Origin: Pseudomonadota bacterium
GTDB lineage: Bacteria > Desulfobacterota > Binatia > Binatales > Binataceae
DNA length: 64,000 nucleotides
Reading direction: 5' to 3'
NCBI GenBank assembly: GCA_021325355.1
Contig: JAJPHI010000011.1
Span: 310,001 to 374,000 of the forward strand
Shown one piece after another: positions 1-8,543 of this stretch. The notes under the pieces are model-generated. The model did not search any database. It saw only the letters and a program-made list of their open reading frames with translations, and had not been told where the DNA came from. Made by a program: the position numbers and the translations under genes. Every line of letters starts with the position of its first letter. Position 1 is the stretch's first letter.

Positions 1-1163
1 CTGATTCCCGAGTTGGCCGCATCCGATTCGATATATCGTCGCGCAATGCTGCGCTGACTCTCGAGTGCAGTGCGATCGAGCATAGCGAAGGGCACGGGCT
101 CGTTCGAGTGCGTCTTGAGTTTGCACGGCGTGGCATGATCCGGCATCAGCAGGAGCCGAAAATCGTCCATCAGCGGCAGCTCGCGCAGTAGCGGTTTCAG
201 GATGAGTTCGTCGATGCGCTCGATGGCCTCGGTCTTGAGATCGGGGCGGCCCATGTGTCCGGCTTCATCCGGCGCTTCGATGTGGATCAGCAGGAAGTCG
301 CGATGCTTAAGCGCTTCGAGGCCGTACCGCCCTTTGGCCGCGTAATCCGTGTCGAGATAGCCGGTGGCGCCCGGAACCGTAATGACCTCGAGGCCGGCGA
401 GCCGACCCAGGCCATTGACCAGATCGACCGCCGAGATCACTGCGCCGTTGACCGCGAAGCGCGCCTTGAGCGTCGGTACCGCTGGACGTTTCCCCTGTCC
501 CCAGAGCCAGATTGCGTTGGCTTGCGGCTTGCCGGCCGCGCGGCGATCGCGGTTCACAGGATGATCGCGGAGCACGGCCGCGGCCTGCTCCATGATTGAT
601 TGGAGGCGCTCACTACCCTCGCCGGAGGGCAGATAGTCGGTGATCGCCCGGCCGGTAATATCGTGCGGAGGGGTCAGCCGGGTTCCCGTCACGCCGCCCC
701 GCCATACCATCAGATGCCGATAGCTGACGCCGTTGAAGAACTGAATCTCGTCGCTGCTCAGGCGCCGCTGAAGATCGCTGACTATCTGCGCCGACTCTGC
801 ACTGGTGATGTGCCCTGACGTGAAGTCATCCATCAGCGGTGCGCCGCTTTCATCAGGTTTGAGAGAAACCAGGTTCATGCGAAAGACTACGTCGGCGGGT
901 CCCAGTTCGATGCCCATGCTGGCTGCTTCGATCGGCGCCCGCCCGGTATGATAACGGGCGGGGTCGTAACCCAGCATCGTCATCGTTCCGACGTCGCTCC
1001 CGGAAGGCATCCCGGGCGGAATGGTGGCAACCAGGCCCAGGCTGCCGCGGGCGGCGATCAAATCCATGGTCGGTTTGTGCGCGGCTTCGAGCGGGGTGCG
1101 GCCGTTCAGTTCTTCGCATGGCCAATCCGCCATGCCGTCGCCGTGAATAATTACGTATTTCAT
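1..1163 (-). CDS. apgM: 2,3-bisphosphoglycerate-independent phosphoglycerate mutase, archaeal type (3' end cut)
   Basis: Interconverts 3- and 2-phosphoglycerate in glycolysis and gluconeogenesis in the cytosol. The frame is open from an ATG at 1163 to the window edge, 387 codons, so only about 15-20 residues of a typical ~400-residue ApgM are missing. Alkaline-phosphatase-superfamily marks are visible: HGDGMADW at residues 7-14, the nucleophile region PSGSDVG around residues 53-59, DEAGHMG and a late PDHATP metal site. ApgM is one branch of a family that also includes proteins once proposed as homoserine kinases, so substrate is inferred from motif match. It is divergent from the membrane gene at 1244. 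Confidence 0.9.
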   Translation of the reverse strand, partial: MKYVIIHGDGMADWPCEELNGRTPLEAAHKPTMDLIAARGSLGLVATIPPGMPSGSDVGTMTMLGYDPARYHTGRAPIEAASMGIELGPADVVFRMNLVSLKPDESGAPLMDDFTSGHITSAESAQIVSDLQRRLSSDEIQFFNGVSYRHLMVWRGGVTGTRLTPPHDITGRAITDYLPSGEGSERLQSIMEQAAAVLRDHPVNRDRRAAGKPQANAIWLWGQGKRPAVPTLKARFAVNGAVISAVDLVNGLGRLAGLEVITVPGATGYLDTDYAAKGRYGLEALKHRDFLLIHIEAPDEAGHMGRPDLKTEAIERIDELILKPLLRELPLMDDFRLLLMPDHATPCKLKTHSNEPVPFAMLDRTALESQRSIARRYIESDAANSGI

Positions 1164-1243
1164 GGGTTTTCAATCTATAGTTTCGAGGGTTGGCGTGCGC
1201 GCCTAAACTCGTAAGGCATGCCGCCCATGATGGTCAAGCTCCC

Positions 1244-1777
1244 GTGACGACGCCTCCGCTGACACCGGATCTCTCCGCCTGGCGCGAGTTTTATAGTCTT
1301 ATCGGCTCGGCGGCCGCCACCTTGATTGGGCTGATGTTCGTGGCAGCTTCAATCGGCGCCGGCGTCTTCACGCGCGACCACCAGGCCGGCATCCGCTCGT
1401 TTCTCTCGCCGACGGTGGCGCACTTTGCTGCGGTCCTCGTCCTTTGCCTAATAGGCATGATCCCGACCCTCACCTGGCATGATTTCCGACTGCTGACGAC
1501 GGTGGTCGGCGTTGCCGGACTGCTTTATGCGTCGTGGGTGTTGCGACGGATGGTTCGCCACGGGCTCGTCAGCACGATCGACCTCGCCGATCGCCTATGG
1601 TACGCCGGCCTGCCGATCATCGCCTACCTCCTGCTCGGCTTCGTGGGCACGGGCCCGCTACGTTCGCCGGATCGAGCGCTCAGGTGGATGGCAACCGCGC
1701 TCATCTTTCTTCTGCTCATCGGTATTCGCAATGCCTGGGATATGACCGTTTGGATCATCGACCGGCGACGCAACTAG
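1244..1777 (+). CDS. Small polytopic membrane protein, function unknown
   Basis: About 177 residues with five hydrophobic segments, starting with one around LIGLMFVAASIGAG and ending near the C terminus at MATALIFLLLIGI. The short N terminus before the first segment contains WREFYSLIGSAAAT, a pattern I associate with small uncharacterised bacterial inner-membrane proteins. The frame extends upstream to a TTG at 1190. I chose the GTG at 1244 because it starts directly before the conserved-looking region, but neither start has a convincing RBS. Its stop shares the palindrome CTAG with the stop of the convergent hydrolase gene. No function can be assigned. Confidence 0.7.
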   Translation: MTTPPLTPDLSAWREFYSLIGSAAATLIGLMFVAASIGAGVFTRDHQAGIRSFLSPTVAHFAAVLVLCLIGMIPTLTWHDFRLLTTVVGVAGLLYASWVLRRMVRHGLVSTIDLADRLWYAGLPIIAYLLLGFVGTGPLRSPDRALRWMATALIFLLLIGIRNAWDMTVWIIDRRRN

Positions 1778-2646
1778 ATAATCCGGCCGCTCAGCGTTCG
1801 GGGGTCACGCAATCCCCATCGCCCGTTTTCCACCTGATGGAAGAAATCGGCGACGAAGGAATTGAACAGCGCCGGCTCTTCCAGGTTCAGTGCATGGCCG
1901 GTCCGCGGCAGGATTACCAGCGCCGCCGAAGGAATCGAACGTTTGAGCAGCATCGAACCTTCCAGACAGGGGTCGTCCTCGTCCCCGGCCATGATCAGTG
2001 CCGGCACCGTCAGACGCTGCAATTGATCGACGAGCTCGAACAATGACGGCCGCCGGCTCTGCACTCCGCGCAGGGTGAGAGCTGATCCGCGCGGCGAGTG
2101 TTCAGCCAACATGCGGCGAAATTCATCCGATCCGCGCGGATCCTTGTTCTGAAGCTGAATTCGCGTCGGCCCGCGCGCATACTCTGCCGCCGCTTCTTCC
2201 ATGGTCAGCGTCTCGAAGCGACGCGCCGACGCCTCGCATTCGGCAATGAACTGCTCACGCCGCGAAGGTTCGGCGCCGTAACCGCAGCCGCCAATGACCA
2301 GAGAGTTTGCCCGCTCAGGATAGGCGAGTCCGAAGTGAAGCGTCGCGAACCCGCCCATCGAGATGCCCACGATATGCGCGCGGCCGATCTCCAGACGATC
2401 GAGCAGGTCGCGGATATCGTCGCGCGCCCGCGCCTGCGAATACTTCGCGACGTCATCCGGGACGTCGGAGGGCGGATAGCCGCGGGCGTTGAACGCAATA
2501 CAACGATAGCGGCGCGAAAAGAATCGCAACTGATTCTCGTAGCTGCGATAGTCGCCGGCGAATTCATGAACGAAGACCACAGCCGCACCCGTTCCCGCCT
2601 CTTCGTAGTAAAGCCGAACGTCGTCGCTGGTCGTGATATATCCCAT
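1774..2646 (-). CDS. Alpha/beta hydrolase
   Basis: A 290-residue single-domain alpha/beta hydrolase, cytosolic with no signal peptide. The nucleophile elbow GISMGG places Ser at residue 96, the acid is probably Asp222 or Asp225 in GDEDDP, and the histidine is His251 in RTGHALNLEEP. The oxyanion region is FVHEFAGD, so the usual HG motif is HE here. The architecture resembles 3-oxoadipate enol-lactonase and related C-C or ester hydrolases, but the substrate cannot be read from sequence. The ATG is preceded by AGGAG about nine bases upstream. It converges on the membrane protein gene with a 4-bp stop overlap. Confidence 0.88.
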   Translation of the reverse strand: MGYITTSDDVRLYYEEAGTGAAVVFVHEFAGDYRSYENQLRFFSRRYRCIAFNARGYPPSDVPDDVAKYSQARARDDIRDLLDRLEIGRAHIVGISMGGFATLHFGLAYPERANSLVIGGCGYGAEPSRREQFIAECEASARRFETLTMEEAAAEYARGPTRIQLQNKDPRGSDEFRRMLAEHSPRGSALTLRGVQSRRPSLFELVDQLQRLTVPALIMAGDEDDPCLEGSMLLKRSIPSAALVILPRTGHALNLEEPALFNSFVADFFHQVENGRWGLRDPRTLSGRII

Positions 2647-2864
2647 TCGCGGGCTCCTGCCTGAGGCGGTTAGTTAGTCAACGTCGGCTCCCGGACCGGC
2701 GTCCGCCTGCGCCGATTCGGCTACCGAGTGCCATCTCACGACATCTGTCACTTTTGGGCAAATTTCTGCTAACCATGCGTTAACAGCCGCTACTCGTCCA
2801 TATCCCATTTTATCTCAGCCATGATATTTCAGGATCGTCACTGGTGTCGGACTAGGGGCTGACG

Positions 2865-3098
2865 ATGCCGACGATTATCGACATTCTGGTTGAGCGAGAA
2901 AACCGCTTACTCAGCGTTCTCAACTATGCTCTGGCGCTGCTGCGCGGCCGCGATATTCCGATCATCGCGGCGGCACAGATTGACGAGCCGCTGAGCGGTT
3001 CGGCGCGCCGGGGGCGCATTGTACTCCAGAACGCGGCCGACAAGGAGCGGGCGATCGAGCTCCTCACCGCAGCGCGAATCGACGCCAGCCCACTTTGA
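2865..3098 (+). CDS. Small conserved-looking protein, unknown function
   Basis: A 77-residue soluble protein with no Cys and no membrane segment. It has an amphipathic N-terminal helix (IDILVERENRLLSVLNYAL) and a C-terminal half of alternating strand and helix character, reminiscent of a small ACT-like or ferredoxin-like fold, although I cannot name a family. AGGGG lies eight to nine bases before the ATG. It stands alone, more than 200 bases from either neighbour. The upstream gap 2647-2864 is locally AT-rich and probably carries its promoter, but no clear -35/-10 pair stands out. Confidence 0.55.
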   Translation: MPTIIDILVERENRLLSVLNYALALLRGRDIPIIAAAQIDEPLSGSARRGRIVLQNAADKERAIELLTAARIDASPL

Positions 3099-3314
3099 CA
3101 GAGTCCTGTCGGCGTGAGCGTCGCCGGTTCGCACGGCGGCCCGCCGACGACCCTCGCGCCATGAAGCGGCATCAGGGTCTTAGGGTGTAGTGACGACGCC
3201 CAATCCTAACCTTTGCGACTTATGCAGAAGGCATCTTTGCCGGTCACCCGATGGACTTTCCGTTCATTGGACGATAAAACATAGCTGTACTCGCCCGGAT
3301 GCATCCTTCCGTTG

Positions 3315-3334
3315 AAAGCCCGCGTGGGTTTTTT
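3315..3334 (+). promoter_or_regulatory. Terminator-like hairpin in leader of RRM gene (candidate attenuator)
   Basis: Within the 276-base gap before the RRM gene, AAAGCCC at 3315-3321 can pair with GGGTTTT at 3326-3332 across a GCGT loop, followed by more T residues. It lies about 40 bases before the RRM start codon, so it could end readthrough or act as a conditional attenuator. Its stem is short and includes a G-T pair. Confidence 0.35.
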
Positions 3335-3374
3335 CTGGTTCTGCTTCCCGGCATAGACGTTAAGGAGGGCTCGG

Positions 3375-3755
3375 ATGCCCACGAAGTTGTATGTAGGCAA
3401 TCTCGCCTACTCGGTGACCAATGAAGACCTGGAAGCGCTTTTCTCTCAGGCGGGCAAGGTCGATAGCGCGACCGTAGTGATGGACAAATTCTCCGGTCAA
3501 TCGCGGGGTTTCGGCTTCGTCGAGATGGCGGACTCGAACGAGGCGGCACGCGCTATCGAGGAATTCAATCAAACGGAACTGAAAGGACGCGCGATTCGCG
3601 TGAACGAAGCGCGTCCGCGCGAGGGCGGCGGCGGTGGCTTCGGTGGTCCCCGCGGTGGCGGCGACCGGCGTCCCGGCGGGGGCGGTGGCGGTCGCGGCGG
3701 CCGGGGCCGCGACGGTGGCGGCGGCTTCGGTGGTGGTCGCGGTAATCGCTGGTAA
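3375..3755 (+). CDS. Glycine-rich RRM RNA-binding protein
   Basis: A 126-residue protein with one RNA recognition motif at residues 2-80 followed by a Gly/Arg-rich tail. RNP2 is KLYVGNLAY at residues 3-11 and RNP1 is SRGFGFVEM at about residues 43-51, both intact with their aromatic residues. The layout matches cyanobacterial Rbp and plant glycine-rich RNA-binding proteins, which are often cold-induced. The tail has repeated GGGG and RGG units, suggesting RNA binding or condensation. AAGGAGG sits a few bases before the ATG. The gene is monocistronic: it has a long leader with a candidate attenuator and a perfect terminator directly downstream. A chaperone or cold-shock role is inferred. Confidence 0.93.
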   Translation: MPTKLYVGNLAYSVTNEDLEALFSQAGKVDSATVVMDKFSGQSRGFGFVEMADSNEAARAIEEFNQTELKGRAIRVNEARPREGGGGGFGGPRGGGDRRPGGGGGGRGGRGRDGGGGFGGGRGNRW

Positions 3756-3769
3756 AGCTTAGTTTGCAC

Positions 3770-3798
3770 GAAGCGGGCCTTAGGCCCGCTTCGCTTTT
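3770..3798 (+). terminator. Rho-independent terminator of the RRM gene
   Basis: Perfect 10-bp stem GAAGCGGGCC (3770-3779) with GGCCCGCTTC (3783-3792), three-base loop, followed by GCTTTT, 15 bases after the RRM stop codon. Confidence 0.85.
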
Positions 3799-4035
3799 GC
3801 GACACCGGTTATCGCTCCGGATAGCGCGATCGCGGAAACTGCGCGCCGTCCGCTCAGGCGCCAGCGGACTGGCGCGGCGTGCGGGTCCCGGTGGATTGAC
3901 CAGGCCGCAGGCCTTCGTGACCGCGTCTCCCTTTGCCGGGACGCATCGCTTCATTTGAAGCTGGGCTCAGGCGTTGCTATATCTGCGTCGTTTGGTGGCT
4001 GTTATCAATCTCGAAACAGACCAGGAGTTTCCATC

Positions 4036-4950
4036 GTGCTGACTGAAGCCGAACAGATCGAACACCTCGAGCTCGCAACCAGTCTTGCCGGCCTGAAGGC
4101 GCCGCAGATCGTCCTGCCAGAATCACATCACATCGTGATTCATCGGATGCGCTTCCACTACCTGGATTGGGGCACGCGCGGCCGCCATCCGATCGTCTTT
4201 CTTCACGGCGGCGGTCTGAACGCGCACACCTGGGATGTGGTGGCGCTGATGCTTCGCGGGGAATATCACTGCCTCGCGCTCGATCAGCGCGGCCACGGCG
4301 ACAGCGAATGGGAACCCACGGCCGATTACAGTCACGACAAGCAGGTGCAGGATATCGAAGGCTTCATCGAGAAGCTGGGGCTCGAGCGCCCCTTGCTGGT
4401 CGGCCATTCGATGGGCGGTTTTGCCGCGATCGGCTATGCGATCGCACACGCCGACAAGCTCGCCGGCCTGGTGCTCGTCGATGTCGGTCCTGAGTTGAGC
4501 ATGGACGGCGCCAAGCGGATCCGCGACTTCGTCAGCCAGGATCGTGTACTCGACTCGGTGGACGCGTTCGTCGAACGCGCGATGGCGTTCAATCCGCGGC
4601 GCAATCCAACGCTGCTGCGCCGCAGCCTGATGCACAATCTGCGTCGTCTGCCCAACGGCAAATGGACGTGGAAACACGATCCCAACCGGATGTCGCCGGA
4701 TCTGATGAAGGAACGGGTCGAGCGGACCCGGCAAATTCAGCGCGATATCCATCAGATCAGTTGCAAGACCCTGATCATGCGCGGCGAGCATAGCGATATC
4801 TTCTCGGATGCCAACGCGCGGAAATTCGCGGAATCACTGCCGGCCGGCCGCTGGATCAAGATTCCCAACGCCGGTCATACGATTCAGGGAGACAATCCGG
4901 CAGGATTACTGGAAGCGTTGCGTCCCTTTCTTCGAGAGATCGGGATCTAA
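4036..4950 (+). CDS. Alpha/beta hydrolase
   Basis: A 304-residue cytosolic alpha/beta hydrolase. HGGG at residues 57-60 forms the oxyanion region, the elbow GHSMGG gives Ser125, and NAGHTIQGDNP near the C terminus supplies His. The acid is probably in RGEHSDIF. The N-terminal 40 residues precede the first strand. The open frame reaches back to 3955, but GTG at 4036 is preceded by AGGAG with eight-base spacing, which decides the start. It resembles the broad group of epoxide hydrolases, esterases and C-C hydrolases. With Ser as nucleophile an esterase or lactonase is likelier. It is a single gene, with the next gene on the opposite strand. Confidence 0.88.
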   Translation: MLTEAEQIEHLELATSLAGLKAPQIVLPESHHIVIHRMRFHYLDWGTRGRHPIVFLHGGGLNAHTWDVVALMLRGEYHCLALDQRGHGDSEWEPTADYSHDKQVQDIEGFIEKLGLERPLLVGHSMGGFAAIGYAIAHADKLAGLVLVDVGPELSMDGAKRIRDFVSQDRVLDSVDAFVERAMAFNPRRNPTLLRRSLMHNLRRLPNGKWTWKHDPNRMSPDLMKERVERTRQIQRDIHQISCKTLIMRGEHSDIFSDANARKFAESLPAGRWIKIPNAGHTIQGDNPAGLLEALRPFLREIGI

Positions 4951-5086
4951 GCGCGCCGGTTGCCGCCGGCGGATTCGCGCCGCGGCGCGTTACACGTCGC
5001 CGCCTCGCCTGCGTGAAGCCGCTTCCGCCGCTCGCCAATCGGCGAACGCCCCAGCGGCGCTTTTTGGGCTATGAGGCTCGCTTCCG

Positions 5087-6313
5087 CTAGCGTCTCGCTG
5101 CGACCAGGACACCCGCTTCCTGCAACTCCCGGACACGTGCCGGCGCATATCCCAGCATCTCGACCAGGACTTGCTCGTTATGCTGGCCCTGGGTCGGCGC
5201 TTCGAGCTGCAGGGGCTGATAGGCCGAAAAGCGCAGCGAGAAGCCGGGCACGTCGAAATCACCCAGCATCTGATCATGCACGGTGCGCACGGTGCCGCGT
5301 TGGCGGAGATGTGGATGGTTCACCGCCTCGGCCACGGATAGAACCGGCGCATGCGGCACGCGATGTTCCTTCAAGGCGGCGAGCGTCGCCTCATCACTTG
5401 GCGATCGCGACTGCATCCAGCCTTCGATCGTGGCGATCAGCTCCTTCAGGTTGGTTAAGCGATCGGCGTTGGTCTTGAAGCGTGGATCGCTCGCGAGCTC
5501 AGCTTGGCCCATCGCCCGACAGAGCATCGCGAAGTGATGGTCGAGCGGCGCGATAATGAAAATATACCGCTCGCGGGCCTTGAAGATGCCCGCCGGAACC
5601 GCGTACCAGGAATGCATCCCGGAACGCGTCGGCTGAATCGTCCCGTTGCTCAGGCTTAAGGTTTCAATGCCACACTCGTGATAGTGGAAGTAGCTGTCGA
5701 GCAGCGAGACGTCCAGATGCTGTCCGAGACCGGTGCGCGCCCGCCCGAGCAGCGCCGCGCAGATAGCGCCCATCGCGTGGACGCCGGTACTGACGTCGCC
5801 GAGCGCAATCATGGGGACGTATGGGGAACTGCCGGTCTCTCCGCACATCGAGACCACGCCGGCATACGCCGCTCCGAGGTAATCGAAGCCTGGCTCATTG
5901 GCGAGCGGTCCGGTCTGGCCGAAGGCCGAAATCGAGCACATGACACAGGCCGGGTTAAGCTCGTGCACGACCTCCCAGCCGAGTCCCAGCCGGCCGATCA
6001 CGCCCGGCGCGAAATTCTCAACTACTACATCAACTTTCTTGACGAGCTCCTTCGCGATCGCCAGGCCTTCGGGCCGCTTCAGATCGATGCAGATGTCTTT
6101 CTTGCCACGATTATGCTGGACGAAATAGCCACTGCGTCCGTCTTTCAGAAAGGGTCCCAAATGAGATGGGTCACCGTTAGGCGCCATCTCGACCTTGATC
6201 ACCTCGGCGCCCATCTCCGCCAGCATCAGCGTGCAGGTGGGTCCGGCAACGATTTGAGTGAAGTCGAGAACCTTGTAACCGTCCAGCACATGACGTGGTA
6301 CTCCGGTGTCCAT
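5087..6313 (-). CDS. Family III CoA transferase (CaiB/BaiF type)
   Basis: A 408-residue protein covering the full family length. It moves coenzyme A between carboxylic acids, as in formyl-CoA, carnitine or 2-methylacyl-CoA systems. The N-terminal DFTQIVAGPTCTLMLAEMGA region, ENFAPGVIGRLG and the catalytic aspartate in LGDVSTGVHA (Asp173) are all present. GGGAGG precedes the ATG. The crotonase gene upstream on the same strand suggests a shared acyl-CoA pathway, although a 119-base gap separates them. Alternatives within the family include alpha-methylacyl-CoA racemase. The substrate cannot be assigned. Confidence 0.93.
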   Translation of the reverse strand: MDTGVPRHVLDGYKVLDFTQIVAGPTCTLMLAEMGAEVIKVEMAPNGDPSHLGPFLKDGRSGYFVQHNRGKKDICIDLKRPEGLAIAKELVKKVDVVVENFAPGVIGRLGLGWEVVHELNPACVMCSISAFGQTGPLANEPGFDYLGAAYAGVVSMCGETGSSPYVPMIALGDVSTGVHAMGAICAALLGRARTGLGQHLDVSLLDSYFHYHECGIETLSLSNGTIQPTRSGMHSWYAVPAGIFKARERYIFIIAPLDHHFAMLCRAMGQAELASDPRFKTNADRLTNLKELIATIEGWMQSRSPSDEATLAALKEHRVPHAPVLSVAEAVNHPHLRQRGTVRTVHDQMLGDFDVPGFSLRFSAYQPLQLEAPTQGQHNEQVLVEMLGYAPARVRELQEAGVLVAARR

Positions 6314-6432
6314 CTTTGGCCTCCCGCAGCTTCGTCCCCGACCGTCGGCGGACTACTCTCCGCTCAATAGCATCGGAGGCGGCGCAAGCTCAAAGGCTGC
6401 GGCAATCTGCCGGGAGGGGCGACCGCTCAGCA

Positions 6433-7239
6433 TCACTTATTTTCGTACCACTGGATCGCGCCACGCAGTCCGCGTTCCTTCTGGACCTTGCGGATCTCTT
6501 CATTGCCGGGACCGAAATGGAAGATGGCGTCGAACTCCGCACCGGCCATCACCGCAGTGCGAAAGCCCCGCAGATCCATCGCGCGATTGATCGCGGTCTT
6601 CTCGAGGCGCAGCTTCTGCGCCGGAACCCTGGCCACGCGCCGCGCGTAGTCATAGGTCTCCTGCTCGAGATTGGCGCTCGGGAACGCGCGAGTGGCGAAG
6701 CCCATCGCCTCCGCTTCCTTGCCGCTGATGCGGCTGCCCGGAAGGAAGGCGAGGTACTTGGTGCGATGGGGCCCCACCATCCAGTTCCAGAAGGCGCTGA
6801 CGTAACCGGCTCCTGCGGGAATCGACGGGAAGCCGATCTGCGCGTCGTCGGCGACGAATATAATGTCCGTGCTGACGCATAGTTGGGTGGCGCCGGCGAG
6901 ACAATAGCCGTGAACCATCGAAATCACCGGCTTCGGCAGATCGCGCAGGCGCAGCCAGTGCTCGATGTAACGTTGCAGGAAGCGTTGGTCGTCGTCGATC
7001 GTGAAGGGTCGCGGGGCGTCGTCGCCCCAGCCGCCGGTGAGGTCGTAACCGGTTGAAAAAGCGCGCCCGGCGCCGCGAACAATCAGCACTTTGATTTCCG
7101 GGTCTTTTTCGATCTGCGTCAGCGCTTCGGCGAACTCGGCAATCAGCGCCGGGGTCATCGCGTTCAGCTTCTCCGGCCGATTGAGCGTCAGCGTTCCGAT
7201 GAGTTCGTGCTTATCCAGGATAATGTTGGCAAACGGCAT
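6433..7239 (-). CDS. Crotonase-fold (enoyl-CoA hydratase/isomerase family) protein
   Basis: A 268-residue full-length crotonase superfamily protein that would bind acyl-CoA through oxyanion-hole backbones near GRAFSTGYDL (residues 58-67) and HGYCLAGATQL (110-120). The two glutamates used by classical enoyl-CoA hydratases align with Gln119 and Ser139 here, so simple hydration is doubtful and another crotonase reaction (isomerase, hydrolase, C-C bond chemistry) is possible. GGAGGAG precedes the ATG. It lies just upstream of a CoA transferase on the same strand, and a 17-bp palindrome sits 25-41 bases before its start. Confidence 0.87.
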   Translation of the reverse strand: MPFANIILDKHELIGTLTLNRPEKLNAMTPALIAEFAEALTQIEKDPEIKVLIVRGAGRAFSTGYDLTGGWGDDAPRPFTIDDDQRFLQRYIEHWLRLRDLPKPVISMVHGYCLAGATQLCVSTDIIFVADDAQIGFPSIPAGAGYVSAFWNWMVGPHRTKYLAFLPGSRISGKEAEAMGFATRAFPSANLEQETYDYARRVARVPAQKLRLEKTAINRAMDLRGFRTAVMAGAEFDAIFHFGPGNEEIRKVQKERGLRGAIQWYENK

Positions 7240-7263
7240 GGTTCTCCTCCGTCAGGCGTCTGT

Positions 7264-7280
7264 CGATTACGTCGTAATCG
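7264..7280. promoter_or_regulatory. Operator-like palindrome upstream of crotonase gene
   Basis: CGATTAC-GTC-GTAATCG is a perfect 7-bp inverted repeat with a 3-base spacer, 25-41 bases before the crotonase ATG. Size and placement suit a TetR- or GntR-type regulator of acyl-CoA genes. No regulator gene is in the window. Confidence 0.35.
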
Positions 7281-7331
7281 TGAACTACTTGCCGATGGAT
7301 CGCGATACGGCGCGCCTGGACCGGACGAGGT

Positions 7332-8543
7332 CTAGGAAGACGTGCTGAGAGCGCGATCGAGCAGCGTTCCCAAAACCCTGGCGGCCGCGAAATATTGATC
7401 GGCGATTTCCAGGGCGGCCGCCGAATGGCGCTGCGGATCACCGGCGACCGATTCAATCGCGGCTTGCGCCTGGTCGGGAGTCGCAAAAGCCATCACGCCA
7501 CGGCCCGTCGGGACGGCACAGCCGAAGCCCGTATCCTGCACGATCACCGGCACGCCCAGCGCCAGATAACAGGCGCTGCGACACGAGAACCATCCGCTGC
7601 GACTCTGCACATAGGCGTTCTTCGCGATGCTCCATTCGCCGTACGAACGAGCCAGGTAGTCGCGATAGCTCCACGGATCACCGCATGCCTGCGGCGCTTC
7701 CACCAGGCGCCAACCGCGCGCCGTGAGCTCAGCGCGCGGCGCCTTGCCGCTGATCGCGATCTCGAGCGGGAGCGGCGAGCGGCCGGGCAGATCGATGAAG
7801 CGGACGAACTCGCGGCTCTTGGCGCCGTACTCGACGCCGTCGATTATCGGTCCACGATCGGCCGATTCCCACGACATCACCGTGGTCAACACGCGGCGGC
7901 GCTGAGGCGGCGCGAGACGCGAGTCGCGGAAGCACTCCAGCACGATCGGCTGGCGCGTCGGCAGCCAATTCAGATGAGCGCGGGGCACGCGACAATCCGC
8001 TCCGGCGATATTTTCGCCGAAAGTGAAATGCACCTGATGGCGCAGCATCGTGGCGACGCGCTGTCCGTCGGGATCTTCCGGGGTCAGGCGGCCGGCGAGG
8101 TATTGCGGAATGCTCGCCTGGGTAAACATGGGGTCGCTATCGATGAACACCAGTTTTCGCGCTGCGCAGTATTCATCGCGCATCCGGCATGAAAAGGAGA
8201 CATGCACGAAGACCTCGGCGGTGCGGCAGAATTCGACGACCTTCGGCCATTCCAATCCCCAGGTTTGCCCGAGGGGATCGCGAAAAAACCATCGCGCCGC
8301 GAGCCGTTCATCGAACCTGTGAAGTTGCGCGGCGAACCATTCCGCGTTGCGCGCCCCTGATTCAACGAAGGTCTCGGCCGCCGGGTCGTAGCACCATTTG
8401 CCGCTGTCCTCCAGATACAGCACCTCGTGGCCCATCTGCATGAAGCCCAGCGCGTACTGGACGTAGTCCCAGAACACGCCGCCCAGCGGATAGGTCGCGG
8501 CGAGACCGGTGACGACGATACGCATCGATGAGCGCGTGCTCAC
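7332..8543 (-). CDS. Glycosyltransferase-like protein
   Basis: A 403-residue cytosolic protein with a two-Rossmann layout like GT-B glycosyltransferases. It starts RIVVTGLAATYPLGGVFWDY, a nucleotide-sugar-fold N terminus. The C-terminal half contains a GVPVIVQDTGFGCAVPTGRG stretch that resembles the donor-binding loop of GT1/GT4 enzymes. I recognise no exact family and cannot name the acceptor. The GTG start overlaps the rdgB stop by four bases, so translation is probably coupled, and it is the last gene of guaB-ddl-rdgB. The link to purine and peptidoglycan genes may only reflect shared transcription. Confidence 0.75.
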   Translation of the reverse strand: MSTRSSMRIVVTGLAATYPLGGVFWDYVQYALGFMQMGHEVLYLEDSGKWCYDPAAETFVESGARNAEWFAAQLHRFDERLAARWFFRDPLGQTWGLEWPKVVEFCRTAEVFVHVSFSCRMRDEYCAARKLVFIDSDPMFTQASIPQYLAGRLTPEDPDGQRVATMLRHQVHFTFGENIAGADCRVPRAHLNWLPTRQPIVLECFRDSRLAPPQRRRVLTTVMSWESADRGPIIDGVEYGAKSREFVRFIDLPGRSPLPLEIAISGKAPRAELTARGWRLVEAPQACGDPWSYRDYLARSYGEWSIAKNAYVQSRSGWFSCRSACYLALGVPVIVQDTGFGCAVPTGRGVMAFATPDQAQAAIESVAGDPQRHSAAALEIADQYFAAARVLGTLLDRALSTSS

